NCBI GenBank assembly: GCA_028283605.1
Contig: JAPWKH010000034.1
Location: 1 to 64,000 of the forward strand
Direction of reading: 5' to 3'
DNA from: Arachidicoccus sp.
GTDB taxonomy: Bacteria; Bacteroidota; Bacteroidia; Chitinophagales; Chitinophagaceae
Length of the DNA stretch: 64,000 nucleotides
Shown here piece by piece: positions 43,954-53,626 of this stretch. The first letter of the stretch is position 1, and every line of letters starts with the position of its first letter. The position numbers and the translations under genes are program-made. The notes beneath the pieces were generated by a model that was not told the DNA's origin, made no database searches, and saw only the letters and a program-made list of their open reading frames with translations.

Positions 43954-44790
43954 ATGAAAAAAATCGTATTGTTCACAACCATTTTTGTATCGCTTACTTA
44001 TTTCTCATGCAAACCTGTAAAAAAAGCCGAGAAAGTACAAAAGCAAATTGCAAGAAAGGATACCTCTAAAATCGTAATTGTTTCGGATTCTTCTCAAAGT
44101 GCGGAACTGGATACTTTGCATCAAACTTTGAAAGACCTTGACAGCAACGATATAAAAGGGTTTCAAACTTTTTCGGGAAAAGCAAAATTAGATTATAACG
44201 ATAATGAAAATAGTCAAAGCGCAACGGCAAATATTCATATTAAAGAAGACAGTGTTATCTGGATTTCTATAACTGCTATTTTAGGAATAGAAGCAGTAAG
44301 AGTAAAAATTACACCGGATAGCCTTATTATCATGAATAAATTGAAACATACCGTATCGAGGCGCAGCATAAATTTTATTCAAGAATTTCTGAAAGTGCCG
44401 CTTGGTTTTAATGATCTGCAGGATATAATTTTAGGTAATTCGATTTTTATGCAAGGTGACATTACATCATATAAACATACGCGCAATCAATGGTTTGTGA
44501 CCATTGCAGGAAAAGAACTTACGAATTTTGTAACCGTTACGGATAAAAATAAAAAATTTTATATTCGCCACCTGCGATTACAGGATTCTACCGGAATTAA
44601 TAACAGAATATGTGATATGACCTTTAATACACATCAGCTAATCAATAACTATTGGTTTTCGCAAAACAGGATTATAGAAGTCTCCGACAGCGTTACAAAA
44701 CTTCAAATCAAATTACAATTTAAAAATTTTGATTTTGGGTTACCGGTTACATTTTCTTTTAACATTCCGGATAGTTACGAAGAAAAATAA
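43954..44790 (+). CDS. DUF4292 lipoprotein
   Basis: A 278-residue lipoprotein (lipobox YFSC, Cys19) of the DUF4292 family, which in Bacteroidota regularly sits between dut and an EnvC-like gene. The core is a LolA/LolB-like lipid-binding sheet (FQTFSGKAKLDYND; EDSVIWISITAILGIEAVRV). The family may handle lipoproteins or lipids in the periplasm, but its function is unproven. It is probably translated together with dut (1-base gap) and followed after 44 bases by the LytM protein. Confidence 0.85.
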   Translation: MKKIVLFTTIFVSLTYFSCKPVKKAEKVQKQIARKDTSKIVIVSDSSQSAELDTLHQTLKDLDSNDIKGFQTFSGKAKLDYNDNENSQSATANIHIKEDSVIWISITAILGIEAVRVKITPDSLIIMNKLKHTVSRRSINFIQEFLKVPLGFNDLQDIILGNSIFMQGDITSYKHTRNQWFVTIAGKELTNFVTVTDKNKKFYIRHLRLQDSTGINNRICDMTFNTHQLINNYWFSQNRIIEVSDSVTKLQIKLQFKNFDFGLPVTFSFNIPDSYEEK

Positions 44791-44834
44791 TTTTCTTTAA
44801 TTTTAATGAATTACTAATTATAAAAAAGATTCTG

Positions 44835-46367
44835 ATGCATAAAAAATTGTTTGTTCTCTCGATTGTTGTGTTCATGGCTTTCGTACACAGTTTCGGGCAG
44901 CAAACAAGAGCCGAAATACAGCAAAGGCAAAAAGAATTGCAACAAGAACTGGATGACTTAAACACATCTCTTAGCGATGTACGCAAAAGCCAGAAAATAT
45001 CAATTCGCGAATTAAACCTTTTAGAGCAGAAAATAAAAGCGCGCCAACAGCTTATTGTAAATATTAATAATCAGTTAGAAGATCTGGATGAAACTATAGT
45101 AAAATGCAACCGGGAAGTCGATTCCTGTAAAAGACAATTAGACACTTTAAGAGGAAAATATGCAGAGAGCCTTGTATTTGCTTATAAAAACAGAAACAGC
45201 TACAATTATATCAATTTTTTATTTTCTTCCAGTTCCTTCAACGACGCTTTCCGCAGAGTAGCCTATTTAAAAAGTTACCGCCAGTTCAGAGAATCGCAAG
45301 CTGCAATTATTGTAAAAGCGCAAGCTATGCTTACTTCAAATATTGCCAAATTGGAAGCTTCGAAGAAGCAGAAAAACAATACCCTTACATTGCAAGGCTC
45401 GCAATTAGAAGGATTACAAAGCGACAGAAAAGATAAGGATAGCACCATTACTTTATTAAAAGGGCAGGAGGGAGATCTGAATAAAGAAATTGCTGCAAAT
45501 GCTGTAAAACGGAGAAGATTGCAAACAGCGCTGCAAGCAGCAATACGAAGGGAAATTGCCGAAGCCGAACGACGCGAACGCGAAAGGCAAGCAAAAATTG
45601 CCGCCGCCAAACGTGAAGAAGAAGAACGTGAAAGAATAGCCGAACAGCAAAAAGCGCTTACAGAAAGGCAACATCAGGAAGTAGCAATAAACACACCAAC
45701 CCCGAATAATTCGGTAAAAACAACAACACCTGCAACAAAGACACCTATCCGTAAACCAACCCAAACAAATACCCAAACATCCAAAGCAACTACACCTGTA
45801 AAACCAGTGCCAACTCCTCAGCAAGTACAACCCACGCAAACGCAACCAACACCTGTTCAGAAATCGGGAGACTTGGCTATAGCTGAAAATAAAAATAATC
45901 CTGCAAGAGAAAATCGTTCGTATAACGTTTTGGAAAATACCGATGAATCTTTAACGCAGTCTCTTGATTTTGAAAAAAACAGAGGCAAGCTTCCGTGGCC
46001 GGTAAGCGGAGGCTTCATATCCGAAAGCTATGGCATACAAACAATACCGGGAACAACTCTCAAACAAGACAATCCCGGTATTGAAATATCAACCAATAGT
46101 GGTAATGGAGCAGTAAGATCAGTCGCTTCCGGAATGGTATCTGTAGTTTTAAATGACGATGGATATTCTGTGATCATACGTCATGGCAAGTATTTTACTA
46201 CTTATAATAATCTAAGCAGCGTGAATGTAAATCGCGGAGACGAAGTAAAAGCCGGAACGGTAATAGGCCAAATGTCCTCCGACGGCGCTACTAAAAGCAT
46301 GTTCTTCATGGTAACGGACAGCAAAGGAAACTCATTAAATCCAACATACTGGATCGGGGGCAAATAA
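44835..46367 (+). CDS. EnvC-like coiled-coil/LytM protein (degenerate M23)
   Basis: A 510-residue exported protein: signal peptide 1-21, a long coiled coil (about 25-270, including RREIAEAERRERERQAKIAA), a Thr/Pro/Gln-rich linker (280-345) and a C-terminal LytM domain (385-510). The zinc ligands of active M23 enzymes are replaced: PGIEIS in place of HxGxD, TTYNNLSS in place of YxHL, and MFFMVTDSKG in place of LHFE. As in E. coli EnvC, it should activate amidases at the divisome rather than cut peptidoglycan itself. Confidence 0.88.
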   Translation: MHKKLFVLSIVVFMAFVHSFGQQTRAEIQQRQKELQQELDDLNTSLSDVRKSQKISIRELNLLEQKIKARQQLIVNINNQLEDLDETIVKCNREVDSCKRQLDTLRGKYAESLVFAYKNRNSYNYINFLFSSSSFNDAFRRVAYLKSYRQFRESQAAIIVKAQAMLTSNIAKLEASKKQKNNTLTLQGSQLEGLQSDRKDKDSTITLLKGQEGDLNKEIAANAVKRRRLQTALQAAIRREIAEAERRERERQAKIAAAKREEEERERIAEQQKALTERQHQEVAINTPTPNNSVKTTTPATKTPIRKPTQTNTQTSKATTPVKPVPTPQQVQPTQTQPTPVQKSGDLAIAENKNNPARENRSYNVLENTDESLTQSLDFEKNRGKLPWPVSGGFISESYGIQTIPGTTLKQDNPGIEISTNSGNGAVRSVASGMVSVVLNDDGYSVIIRHGKYFTTYNNLSSVNVNRGDEVKAGTVIGQMSSDGATKSMFFMVTDSKGNSLNPTYWIGGK

Positions 46368-46403
46368 ATATTTAAGCCAGATAGTTTTACAATTTAATTT
46401 TGT

Positions 46404-46481
46404 GGGAGTATCTCCCAAATTGTATAATTCAAAAATCGGGGGTTGAAATTTTAGTATGCTAAATTATAGCCCCTTTTATTT
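46404..46481 (+). terminator. Double hairpin after the envC-like gene
   Basis: GGGAG-TAT-CTCCC (46404-46416) is followed by a longer stem (GGGG with CCCC and TTTTAG with CTAAA, 46438-46473) and TTTTATTTT. Together they should end the dut-envC transcript before the sigma-factor gene. Confidence 0.65.
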
Positions 46482-46581
46482 TCCAAGTCTCTGTTTACAA
46501 AAGATATTGGAATAGCAAACCACAACTTTTAAAATCAATTCCGAATTTTACTATTTTCAAATAGCGCAATATGTTTTTAAT

Positions 46582-46589
46582 TAACTTTG
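46582..46589 (+). promoter_or_regulatory. Sigma-factor gene -7 box
   Basis: TAACTTTG overlaps a potential TTG start at 46587, so translation must begin downstream, at ATG 46608. Confidence 0.55.
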
Positions 46590-46607
46590 AATATTTCAAT
46601 ATCTACT

Positions 46608-47207
46608 ATGGGGGGTATTTATACAGCATATTCTGACAAACAATTACTTACGTTTTTATCGGAAAATAATGAAGCGGCATTTACTGAAATTTTTGAAAGA
46701 TATCGTGAGCGATTGTTCTTTTATATAAAGAAGCACACGAAGTCTTCTGAAATAGCAGAAGAAATAGTGACCGATATTTTTATGAAACTGTGGGTTGGTA
46801 GAGATTTGACAGCAAAAATTGAAGATTTAGCAGGTTTTTTACATAAAGTTGCTTACTATAAGGCAATGGATTTTTTAAGAGTTACTGTCCGTCATGCACG
46901 ATTACAACAAGTTTATGTAACTCATGCATTTAATTCCAAGCCCGAGAAAAGCGTGCATGATATAATGATAGATGCTGAAGATCGCGAAATATTATATAAA
47001 GCAATTAATAAACTCCCACCTCAACGGCAGACTATTTACCGCCTTAGCAGAGAAGAGGGACTAACGCATGAAAAGATAGCCGAAATACTTAATCTTTCCA
47101 GAAGTACAATAAATAATCAACTCGTAAGTGCCGTTCGATCTATTGAATTGTATATAAGAAAAAAAAGAGGATTGCATACATTATACTTTTTTTTTATATA
47201 CATATAA
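46608..47207 (+). CDS. ECF sigma factor, FecI-like
   Basis: A 199-residue ECF sigma factor. Region 2 is AAFTEIFERYRERLFFYIKK to VAYYKAMDFLR (about 20-90); region 4 is LPPQRQTIYRLSREEGLTHE and KIAEILNLSRSTINNQLVSA (about 130-180). It pairs with the FecR protein 168 bases downstream and should switch on the SusC/D operon when the receptor binds ligand. The C-terminus ends in a hydrophobic tail (LYFFFIYI), slightly unusual. Confidence 0.92.
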   Translation: MGGIYTAYSDKQLLTFLSENNEAAFTEIFERYRERLFFYIKKHTKSSEIAEEIVTDIFMKLWVGRDLTAKIEDLAGFLHKVAYYKAMDFLRVTVRHARLQQVYVTHAFNSKPEKSVHDIMIDAEDREILYKAINKLPPQRQTIYRLSREEGLTHEKIAEILNLSRSTINNQLVSAVRSIELYIRKKRGLHTLYFFFIYI

Positions 47208-47375
47208 GAGTATAGATTGATTTTAAAATTCTATATTAATTTAACTTTCAGAAGAGCATACAACCTGCTCAAAATCCCATATTATTATATATAAATAATA
47301 AATATGTTAAAAAACTACTTTAACGAATAGTTATATTTTTTGACTAATGACGATATATATGTAATAAGATTCATT

Positions 47376-48557
47376 ATGCCGGAAAGCAAGACCAGATTAC
47401 AATATCTTTATGAGCAATTTGTACATGATAATGCAACAGCAAACGAGGTTGCAGAATTTTGGGCATTGTTGCAAAAGGCTGATGAAAACGATGCAGTTTC
47501 ACATTCTGTTTTTCAAGAATATAACAATAGCAATTCAGCACAGGAAAGCACATCTGTCAACTGGGCAATTGTTTTAGATAAAATATTCAAAACAAACGAA
47601 AGCGAAAAAAATGTAGCGCTTCGATTGCGAAAACAAATTTCATTCTATGCTGCGGCTATTCTCTTTTTGTTTTTTGTATGTAGTGGCATATGGTTTTGGC
47701 ATAATAAACAAGCCACACAACAGCTTGGCGATAATCTTATCGGTCAAGACAAAAAACCAGGATATAGCGGCGCAGTACTAACTTTAGCAAATGGGCAACA
47801 AATAATACTCGATAGTTCAGGTATCATCCCGATAAATATTCAAGGAACTACACAGATTGTCAAAAATGGCGGTAAAATTTGCTATTCTCCGAATGCCCAA
47901 AAGTCTTCATCGGTTGCTTATAATACACTTTCTACTCCCAAAGCCAGAGAGTTTGAAGTTTTATTGCCGGATGGTTCGCATGTATGGTTAAATGCCGCTT
48001 CTTCCTTACGATATCCAACGGCTTTTAAAGGAAATAATAGACAAGTGGAATTAACTGGAGAAGCATATTTTGAAGTTGCACATAACGCTACAAAGCCTTT
48101 TATTGTTAAAGTGCGCGATATGGAAGTAAAAGTATTAGGCACTCATTTTAATATTAATGCATACAGTGACGAACCAAGCATAAATACCACATTACTTGAA
48201 GGAAGTGTAAATATTTCAACTCACTCTTTTAGTCAAATGCTTAAACCCGGATGGCAGGCAAAAATAAGTAATAGTAATAGTAATAGTAATATTAGTATTG
48301 ATAAAGATATAGATGTTAATGAAGCAACTGCTTGGAAAAATGAGAAGTTTATATTCAAGGATGCAAACTTACAGGACATTATGCGCCAAATTTCACGTTG
48401 GTACAATGTGGAAATAGTTTATAACGGTGACATTACAAATGAAATGTTCAATGGAGTAATAGACAGAAAAGCAAACCTTTCAAGGATATTGAAAGTATTA
48501 GAATTAGGCGGAGTTCATTTTAAGCTAAAAGAGAACAAACTGTTTGTTAATCCGTAA
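47376..48557 (+). CDS. FecR-family anti-sigma factor
   Basis: A 393-residue inner-membrane regulator: cytoplasmic sigma-binding part (1-85), one membrane helix (about 89-108), periplasmic FecR domain (FEVLLPDGSHVWLNAASSLR; VKVLGTHFNINAYSD) and C-terminal DUF4974 (FKDANLQDIMRQISRWYNVE), which contacts the STN domain of the receptor. ATG 47376 is preferred to a TTG 36 bases earlier. A hexanucleotide tract AGTAAT x4 (48267-48290) encodes a Ser-Asn repeat between the two periplasmic domains. 47208-47375 holds no gene. Confidence 0.92.
   Translation: MPESKTRLQYLYEQFVHDNATANEVAEFWALLQKADENDAVSHSVFQEYNNSNSAQESTSVNWAIVLDKIFKTNESEKNVALRLRKQISFYAAAILFLFFVCSGIWFWHNKQATQQLGDNLIGQDKKPGYSGAVLTLANGQQIILDSSGIIPINIQGTTQIVKNGGKICYSPNAQKSSSVAYNTLSTPKAREFEVLLPDGSHVWLNAASSLRYPTAFKGNNRQVELTGEAYFEVAHNATKPFIVKVRDMEVKVLGTHFNINAYSDEPSINTTLLEGSVNISTHSFSQMLKPGWQAKISNSNSNSNISIDKDIDVNEATAWKNEKFIFKDANLQDIMRQISRWYNVEIVYNGDITNEMFNGVIDRKANLSRILKVLELGGVHFKLKENKLFVNP
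48267..48290. repeat. AGTAAT tandem repeat inside fecR
   Basis: Four perfect copies of a 6-bp unit encode (SN)n in the linker between the FecR and DUF4974 domains. Copy-number change would lengthen the linker without a frameshift. Confidence 0.8.
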
Positions 48558-48674
48558 TATATTTTGAATAAGAATATCCCATTTCATCACCACTCAAAAA
48601 CAGAAAAAATGATTAAACACAATTCAGAAAAAATATAAAGCAAATAGAAAAATAAACAATCATTAAAAAAATAA

Positions 48675-48702
48675 CCGGATAATGACTGCCATCATTATCC
48701 GG
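48675..48702 (+). promoter_or_regulatory. Hairpin in the fecR-susC intergenic region
   Basis: CCGGATAATGA (48675-48685) and TCATTATCCGG (48692-48702) form a perfect 11-bp stem with a 6-base loop. No T-run follows directly. It may cap the fecR transcript, stabilise the susC mRNA, or be a control site in the susC leader. Confidence 0.6.
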
Positions 48703-48770
48703 AATGCCAAAAGTGATTTTAAAAAAAGCGTTACCCAATTTCAAAACTTAAACTTAAGCCATACAAAAGT

Positions 48771-51700
48771 ATGAAATTAATCTTATGCGAAAAAAAGGAG
48801 CATGCTCCCTGCTTGCTATCCGGTAAAATACTATTGCAGATGAAACTTACGGTTTTCATTATGTTACTTTCCATTATTCAGGTATTTGGTAAAGCTGATG
48901 CACAAAGGATCAATTTATCCGGCAAAAACATATCAACTATTGCTGCTTTAAATACAATTCAAGCACAAAGCGGATACGATATATTTTACAGCTCGCACGA
49001 AGTCAAAGATGTAAAAATTAATCTTTCTCTTAATAACGTCTCTGTTGAAACTGCCTTAAGAAATGTATTGGATAAACAAAATCTAGAATTTAGTATCGAT
49101 GATCGAATTATTACGATTCATAAAAAAAGAGCGGCATCTATCATTACAACTGCATTGCCAGTTTCCGTACATGTTAAAGGAATAGTAGAAGATGAAAATG
49201 GCAAATCATTGTCCGGTGCTACAGTACAAGTGCTAGGCAAAAATATTTTTACAATGAGCACAGATGCAGACGGAGCATTTTCTTTTGATACCAACGAAGG
49301 AGATACTACCATTCAGGCAACATTTGTTGGATATAAAACCCAAAGCGTACACTTATTGGCAAACAAAACAAATTACACAATTGTACTTCCTATAATAGAT
49401 GCTAATCTAAAAGAAGTTGTTACAACGGGTATGTTTAATAAACCAAAAGAGAGTTTTACAGGTGCGGTAACCGTAATTACAAAAGATCAAATAAAAATGT
49501 TTGGTAATAGAAATTTACTTAAAACTATTGCGAACATTGATCCTTCTTTTAATATAACAGAACGCAATAATTACGGATCAGACCCAAATGTTTTGCCTGA
49601 TATTGATATTCGAGGCAGTACAACACTTGCTTCTGTAAATGATTTGCAAAGTAATGTAAGAAATACGCTGAATTTGCCTCTATTTATTTTAGATGGATTT
49701 GAGGTTTCTTTAGAGCGTGTATATGATATGAATCAAAGCGATGTAGAATCCGTTGTCATATTAAAAGATGCAAGTTCTACGGCCATGTATGGATCAAGAG
49801 GTGCGAACGGAGTTGTGGTAATTACATCTATTAAGCCGGTAGCAGGAAAGTTGAAAGTGTCTTATTCGGCAGGTGTAAATCTTGAGATACCTGATATTTC
49901 AAGCTATCATCTTCTAAATGCAACGGATAAATTAGCGCTTGAAAAATCTGTAGGACTTTATACTGCCACAGATTATTATTCACAAGATTTGCTGAGTACC
50001 TTGTACAATGCAAATTTAAAATCTGTAAAAGAAGGCGTTAACACCAACTGGGCGAAGGTGCCATTGCATACCGGAATTGGACAATATCACAAACTGGATT
50101 TAAGCGGTGGCGATGCTCAGTTTCGTTATGTGATGAACATTTCATATAATCAAATTACCGGCGCTATGAAAGGATCCAAAAGAGACAACTTCAATGGATC
50201 TATGAATATTATGTATTTACTCAAAAAAGTACGTTTTTCTAATAATTTGACGATAGGCTTTGACAATGCAGCTAATAGTACTTATGGAGACTATAGTACT
50301 TATGTATCTATGAATCCTTATTGGAATCCATACAATGCCGATGGCACGCCTGTAAAAATGTTTAATACATTTGGTAGTCAAACGCAACCCAATCCGGCAT
50401 ATAATGGTTCATTAACCGATTTCAACAAAGCACAATATACCTCTATTCGAAATACAACATCTATCGATTGGGATATCTTAAAAACTCTAAAATGGAGCAA
50501 CTCTGTAGGATATAGCAGGCAAATTGGAGGAACCGATGTCTTTATGTCTCCATCTAATTCCAACTATTGGCAAACTACTACCGTTTCATTAAAAGGGTCT
50601 TATTCTAAAGGAAACAGTTTTGAACAAGGCTATCAATTCCGTACTAATCTATCTTATGGTCAAGTATTCGGTTTACATAGTTTATACGTGGGGGCAAACG
50701 CACAGATATTGGAAAACAAAAGTAATTCCACTTCAATGTATGTTACAGGATTTATAAATGATCAGGAAACAGATATATCAAATGGTTATACCTATAGCGG
50801 AGACAGACCTTCCACTTCTGAATCGACTGTGCGTAGCGTTGAATTTAGTGGTACGATGAACTATAACTATAACAGCCGATATTTTGCAGACGCATCCTAT
50901 AATGTTAGCGGTGGTTCATCATTTGGACCTGATACACGATTCGGAAGATTTTGGTCAGTCGGTCTTGGATGGACCATTAGTAATGAACAATTTTTTAAGA
51001 ATAATATTTCATTTATTAATTTACTGAGATTGCGATACAACTATGGTGTAAGCGGAGGGCTCAATTTTGAACCATATCAATCATTAACAACCTACTCATA
51101 TGATCGAACCGCATTATACAGAACATTAATAGGTACCACACTTACAGCATTAGGCAATCCGGATCTTTCATGGCAAAATTCATTTCAACATAACTATGGA
51201 TTAGACGTCTCATTTCTTAATGGCAGAATATCACTCACTGCAAATTATTATCGCAAAAATACACCCAATACTATTACACAAGCTTACTTGCCTATTTCAC
51301 ACGGTTTTACAAGCTATACGGAAAACATGGGAGAGGTCAGAAATACAGGAACCGATGTATCACTTTCAGCTTATATCATTCGTGACGATGTAAAAAAATT
51401 TACTTGGGCAGTCACCGCCTCAATCTCTAATAACAAAAACGTGTTAGTCAAATTAAGTGACGCCTTAAAAAAGGCTAATGAAGCATATGCATCTCAAAAC
51501 TCTTCGTCCGGGCTTTATTATGAATATGTAGAAGGGCAATCAATTGATGAAATATATGTAGTAAAATCTCCAGGAGTAGATGCCACAAGTGGTAAAGTTC
51601 TTTATGAAAATTTAGATGGTACCATTACAACTTCTATTTCAGGTGTGGGCAAGATAGCTGTAGGAAGCTCTCAGCCAAAAATAAATGGACGTATGAGTAC

Positions 51701-52124
51701 CATGTTTAGATATGGATCCTTTGTCGCCAATATTGGATTTGCAGCAAGGTTAGGAGGGAAAAAACTGAATCAAACTTTATTGAGCCGTGTAGAAAATGCT
51801 TATATCCGACTCAATGTTGACAAACGTGTAAGCGAAAAACGCTGGCAAAAACCTGGAGATATAACTCCATATAAATCTATATTAAACACAGACAACACTT
51901 ATGCTAATGATAGGTTTGTGTTTACAGAAAATACTATTATGCTCAATAATGTCAATCTGAGTTATGAACTTCCCATGAAATGGGTAAAACATTTGAGTAT
52001 GCAGCGGATTGCAGTCACAGCTTCCATGAGTGATCTTTTTTACTGGAGCAATATTGAACAGGAACGTGGCACCTCTTATCCGTATACGCTGAAACCCAGC
52101 TTTTCAATTTCATGTACTTTTTAG
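48771..52124 (+). CDS. SusC/RagA TonB-dependent receptor with STN domain
   Basis: A 1117-residue receptor. A long N-terminal leader ends at KADAQ. An STN signalling domain (about 45-115, INLSLNNVSVETALRNVLDK) marks it as a transducer to FecR. Then come a CarboxypepD_reg-like domain (VKGIVEDENGKSLSGATVQV, about 133-215), the plug with the SusC hallmark MYGSRGANGVVVITS, and a large barrel ending KPSFSISCTF. With SusD it forms a pedal-bin importer. ATG 48840 would also give a signal peptide, but the long leader is usual for this group. Confidence 0.93.
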   Translation: MKLILCEKKEHAPCLLSGKILLQMKLTVFIMLLSIIQVFGKADAQRINLSGKNISTIAALNTIQAQSGYDIFYSSHEVKDVKINLSLNNVSVETALRNVLDKQNLEFSIDDRIITIHKKRAASIITTALPVSVHVKGIVEDENGKSLSGATVQVLGKNIFTMSTDADGAFSFDTNEGDTTIQATFVGYKTQSVHLLANKTNYTIVLPIIDANLKEVVTTGMFNKPKESFTGAVTVITKDQIKMFGNRNLLKTIANIDPSFNITERNNYGSDPNVLPDIDIRGSTTLASVNDLQSNVRNTLNLPLFILDGFEVSLERVYDMNQSDVESVVILKDASSTAMYGSRGANGVVVITSIKPVAGKLKVSYSAGVNLEIPDISSYHLLNATDKLALEKSVGLYTATDYYSQDLLSTLYNANLKSVKEGVNTNWAKVPLHTGIGQYHKLDLSGGDAQFRYVMNISYNQITGAMKGSKRDNFNGSMNIMYLLKKVRFSNNLTIGFDNAANSTYGDYSTYVSMNPYWNPYNADGTPVKMFNTFGSQTQPNPAYNGSLTDFNKAQYTSIRNTTSIDWDILKTLKWSNSVGYSRQIGGTDVFMSPSNSNYWQTTTVSLKGSYSKGNSFEQGYQFRTNLSYGQVFGLHSLYVGANAQILENKSNSTSMYVTGFINDQETDISNGYTYSGDRPSTSESTVRSVEFSGTMNYNYNSRYFADASYNVSGGSSFGPDTRFGRFWSVGLGWTISNEQFFKNNISFINLLRLRYNYGVSGGLNFEPYQSLTTYSYDRTALYRTLIGTTLTALGNPDLSWQNSFQHNYGLDVSFLNGRISLTANYYRKNTPNTITQAYLPISHGFTSYTENMGEVRNTGTDVSLSAYIIRDDVKKFTWAVTASISNNKNVLVKLSDALKKANEAYASQNSSSGLYYEYVEGQSIDEIYVVKSPGVDATSGKVLYENLDGTITTSISGVGKIAVGSSQPKINGRMSTMFRYGSFVANIGFAARLGGKKLNQTLLSRVENAYIRLNVDKRVSEKRWQKPGDITPYKSILNTDNTYANDRFVFTENTIMLNNVNLSYELPMKWVKHLSMQRIAVTASMSDLFYWSNIEQERGTSYPYTLKPSFSISCTF

Positions 52125-52153
52125 CTAAAAATAATTTAAACAAATAAAATATT

Positions 52154-53584
52154 ATGAAGAAAATTCAATTGCTTATTTTATTGTCGCTATTACTGATAGT
52201 AAGCTCATGTAATAAGTATTTAACTGTTGAGCCTGCTGCCGAAACTACAAAAGATAAGCTATTTAATAGCACGCAGGGTTATCAAGATGCGCTTGCGGGA
52301 ATCTATATAGATATGAGAAAAAATTATTCTCCTGCAAGCTTTTTGGTAAACGGAGATATTGAATTTATGGCTCAGCTTTGGTATGCCACTGTACCCGCTA
52401 CTTCTAATTACCAAATGGTTCATCATGATTATACTGCCACCCAGGCAGATGCCGATCTAGGAACGATGTTTTTAAATCAATATAATGTAATTGCCAATAT
52501 AAATTCATTGTTAGATGGGCTATCAACACAAAATATATTAGATTCAAATGTTGCTGCATTGATAGAAGGAGAAGCCTTAGCATTAAGAGCATTTAATCAT
52601 TTTGACCTAATTCGAATTTTTGGGCCTATGCCGAATAATATTGGTTCAAAAGCTTATTTGCCTTATGCCACTACTTTAACTAAAGATTCATATACTTATG
52701 ATACATATGAAAGTTACATGACTAAGTTATTGGCGGACTTGGATAAAGCGGAACCTCTATTATTAGCTTATGATCCTATTTTAAAATATGCACCAGCGGC
52801 TCTAAATACTACATGGGCATCTAAGGCATCTGCTGGATACACCACAATGTTTTGGTACTATAGGCAAAACAGAATGAACTATTATGCTGTACTTGGTTTG
52901 AAGGCGCGAGTCTACTTATGGATGGGCGATAAAACAAATGCAATGAAATATGCAAAAATGGTTATTGACGCTGTCAATACTGATAATACCAAAAAATTTA
53001 CATTTGGAACAAGGGCAAATCTATCTACCAAAAATTATGTTTTTTTTACGGAGCATCTGTTTGGGCTAAATATAACTACGTTTGATGATGGTACGATGTC
53101 AAGTAGTTCACTCGCAACGAATGTTACTCCTCAAACTAGAACATTGGGTGATTTATATGAAAACACTCCGGATTTGAGATATTCTCTTTTTTATAGTATC
53201 TATTCCAGCACTACAGGCACCACAAGTTCATCAACAAAAAAATATGCTGAGATGGTGGCGGCCACAGGAAGTACCAATCCATTTTCCGTTCCTTTGATAC
53301 GACTTTCAGAGATGTATCTTATCATGTGTGAATGTGCTTCTTTGGATGATGCCAATACCTATTTCTCCACGTTTATGACGGCCAAAGAAGCTACTGCTGT
53401 TACCCTTACCGATGCAAATAGAAATGATATAATACTTCGGGAGTACATCAAAGAGTTTTATGGAGAAGGGCAGTCATTTTATGCTTATAAACGTTTTGGC
53501 ACAACAGATATGCTATGGAGCGATCATACCACAAGTGATGCGCAATACGTAGTACCATTGCCTACTGAAGAAACCAATAACTAA
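52154..53584 (+). CDS. SusD/RagB-family lipoprotein
   Basis: A 476-residue surface lipoprotein (lipobox VSSC, Cys19), starting NKYLTVEPAAETTKDKLF as is typical of SusD-like proteins. The TPR-containing core has ALAGIYIDMRKN and GEALALRAFNHFDLIRIFG; the C-terminus has PLIRLSEMYLIMCECA and REYIKEFYGEGQSFYAYKR. It binds the ligand and delivers it to the SusC barrel. It is 29 bases behind susC in the same operon. Confidence 0.93.
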   Translation: MKKIQLLILLSLLLIVSSCNKYLTVEPAAETTKDKLFNSTQGYQDALAGIYIDMRKNYSPASFLVNGDIEFMAQLWYATVPATSNYQMVHHDYTATQADADLGTMFLNQYNVIANINSLLDGLSTQNILDSNVAALIEGEALALRAFNHFDLIRIFGPMPNNIGSKAYLPYATTLTKDSYTYDTYESYMTKLLADLDKAEPLLLAYDPILKYAPAALNTTWASKASAGYTTMFWYYRQNRMNYYAVLGLKARVYLWMGDKTNAMKYAKMVIDAVNTDNTKKFTFGTRANLSTKNYVFFTEHLFGLNITTFDDGTMSSSSLATNVTPQTRTLGDLYENTPDLRYSLFYSIYSSTTGTTSSSTKKYAEMVAATGSTNPFSVPLIRLSEMYLIMCECASLDDANTYFSTFMTAKEATAVTLTDANRNDIILREYIKEFYGEGQSFYAYKRFGTTDMLWSDHTTSDAQYVVPLPTEETNN

Positions 53585-53626
53585 AATTTTTATTAATTGA
53601 TTAATAAAAAAAGAAATTAAAGAATC

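Noticed and set aside
46587-46607. TTG start for the ECF sigma factor
   Set aside because: It overlaps the -7 box TAACTTTG; ATG 46608 is used.
48267-48290. Phase-variable on/off switch in fecR
   Set aside because: The repeat unit is six bases, so copy changes keep the reading frame.
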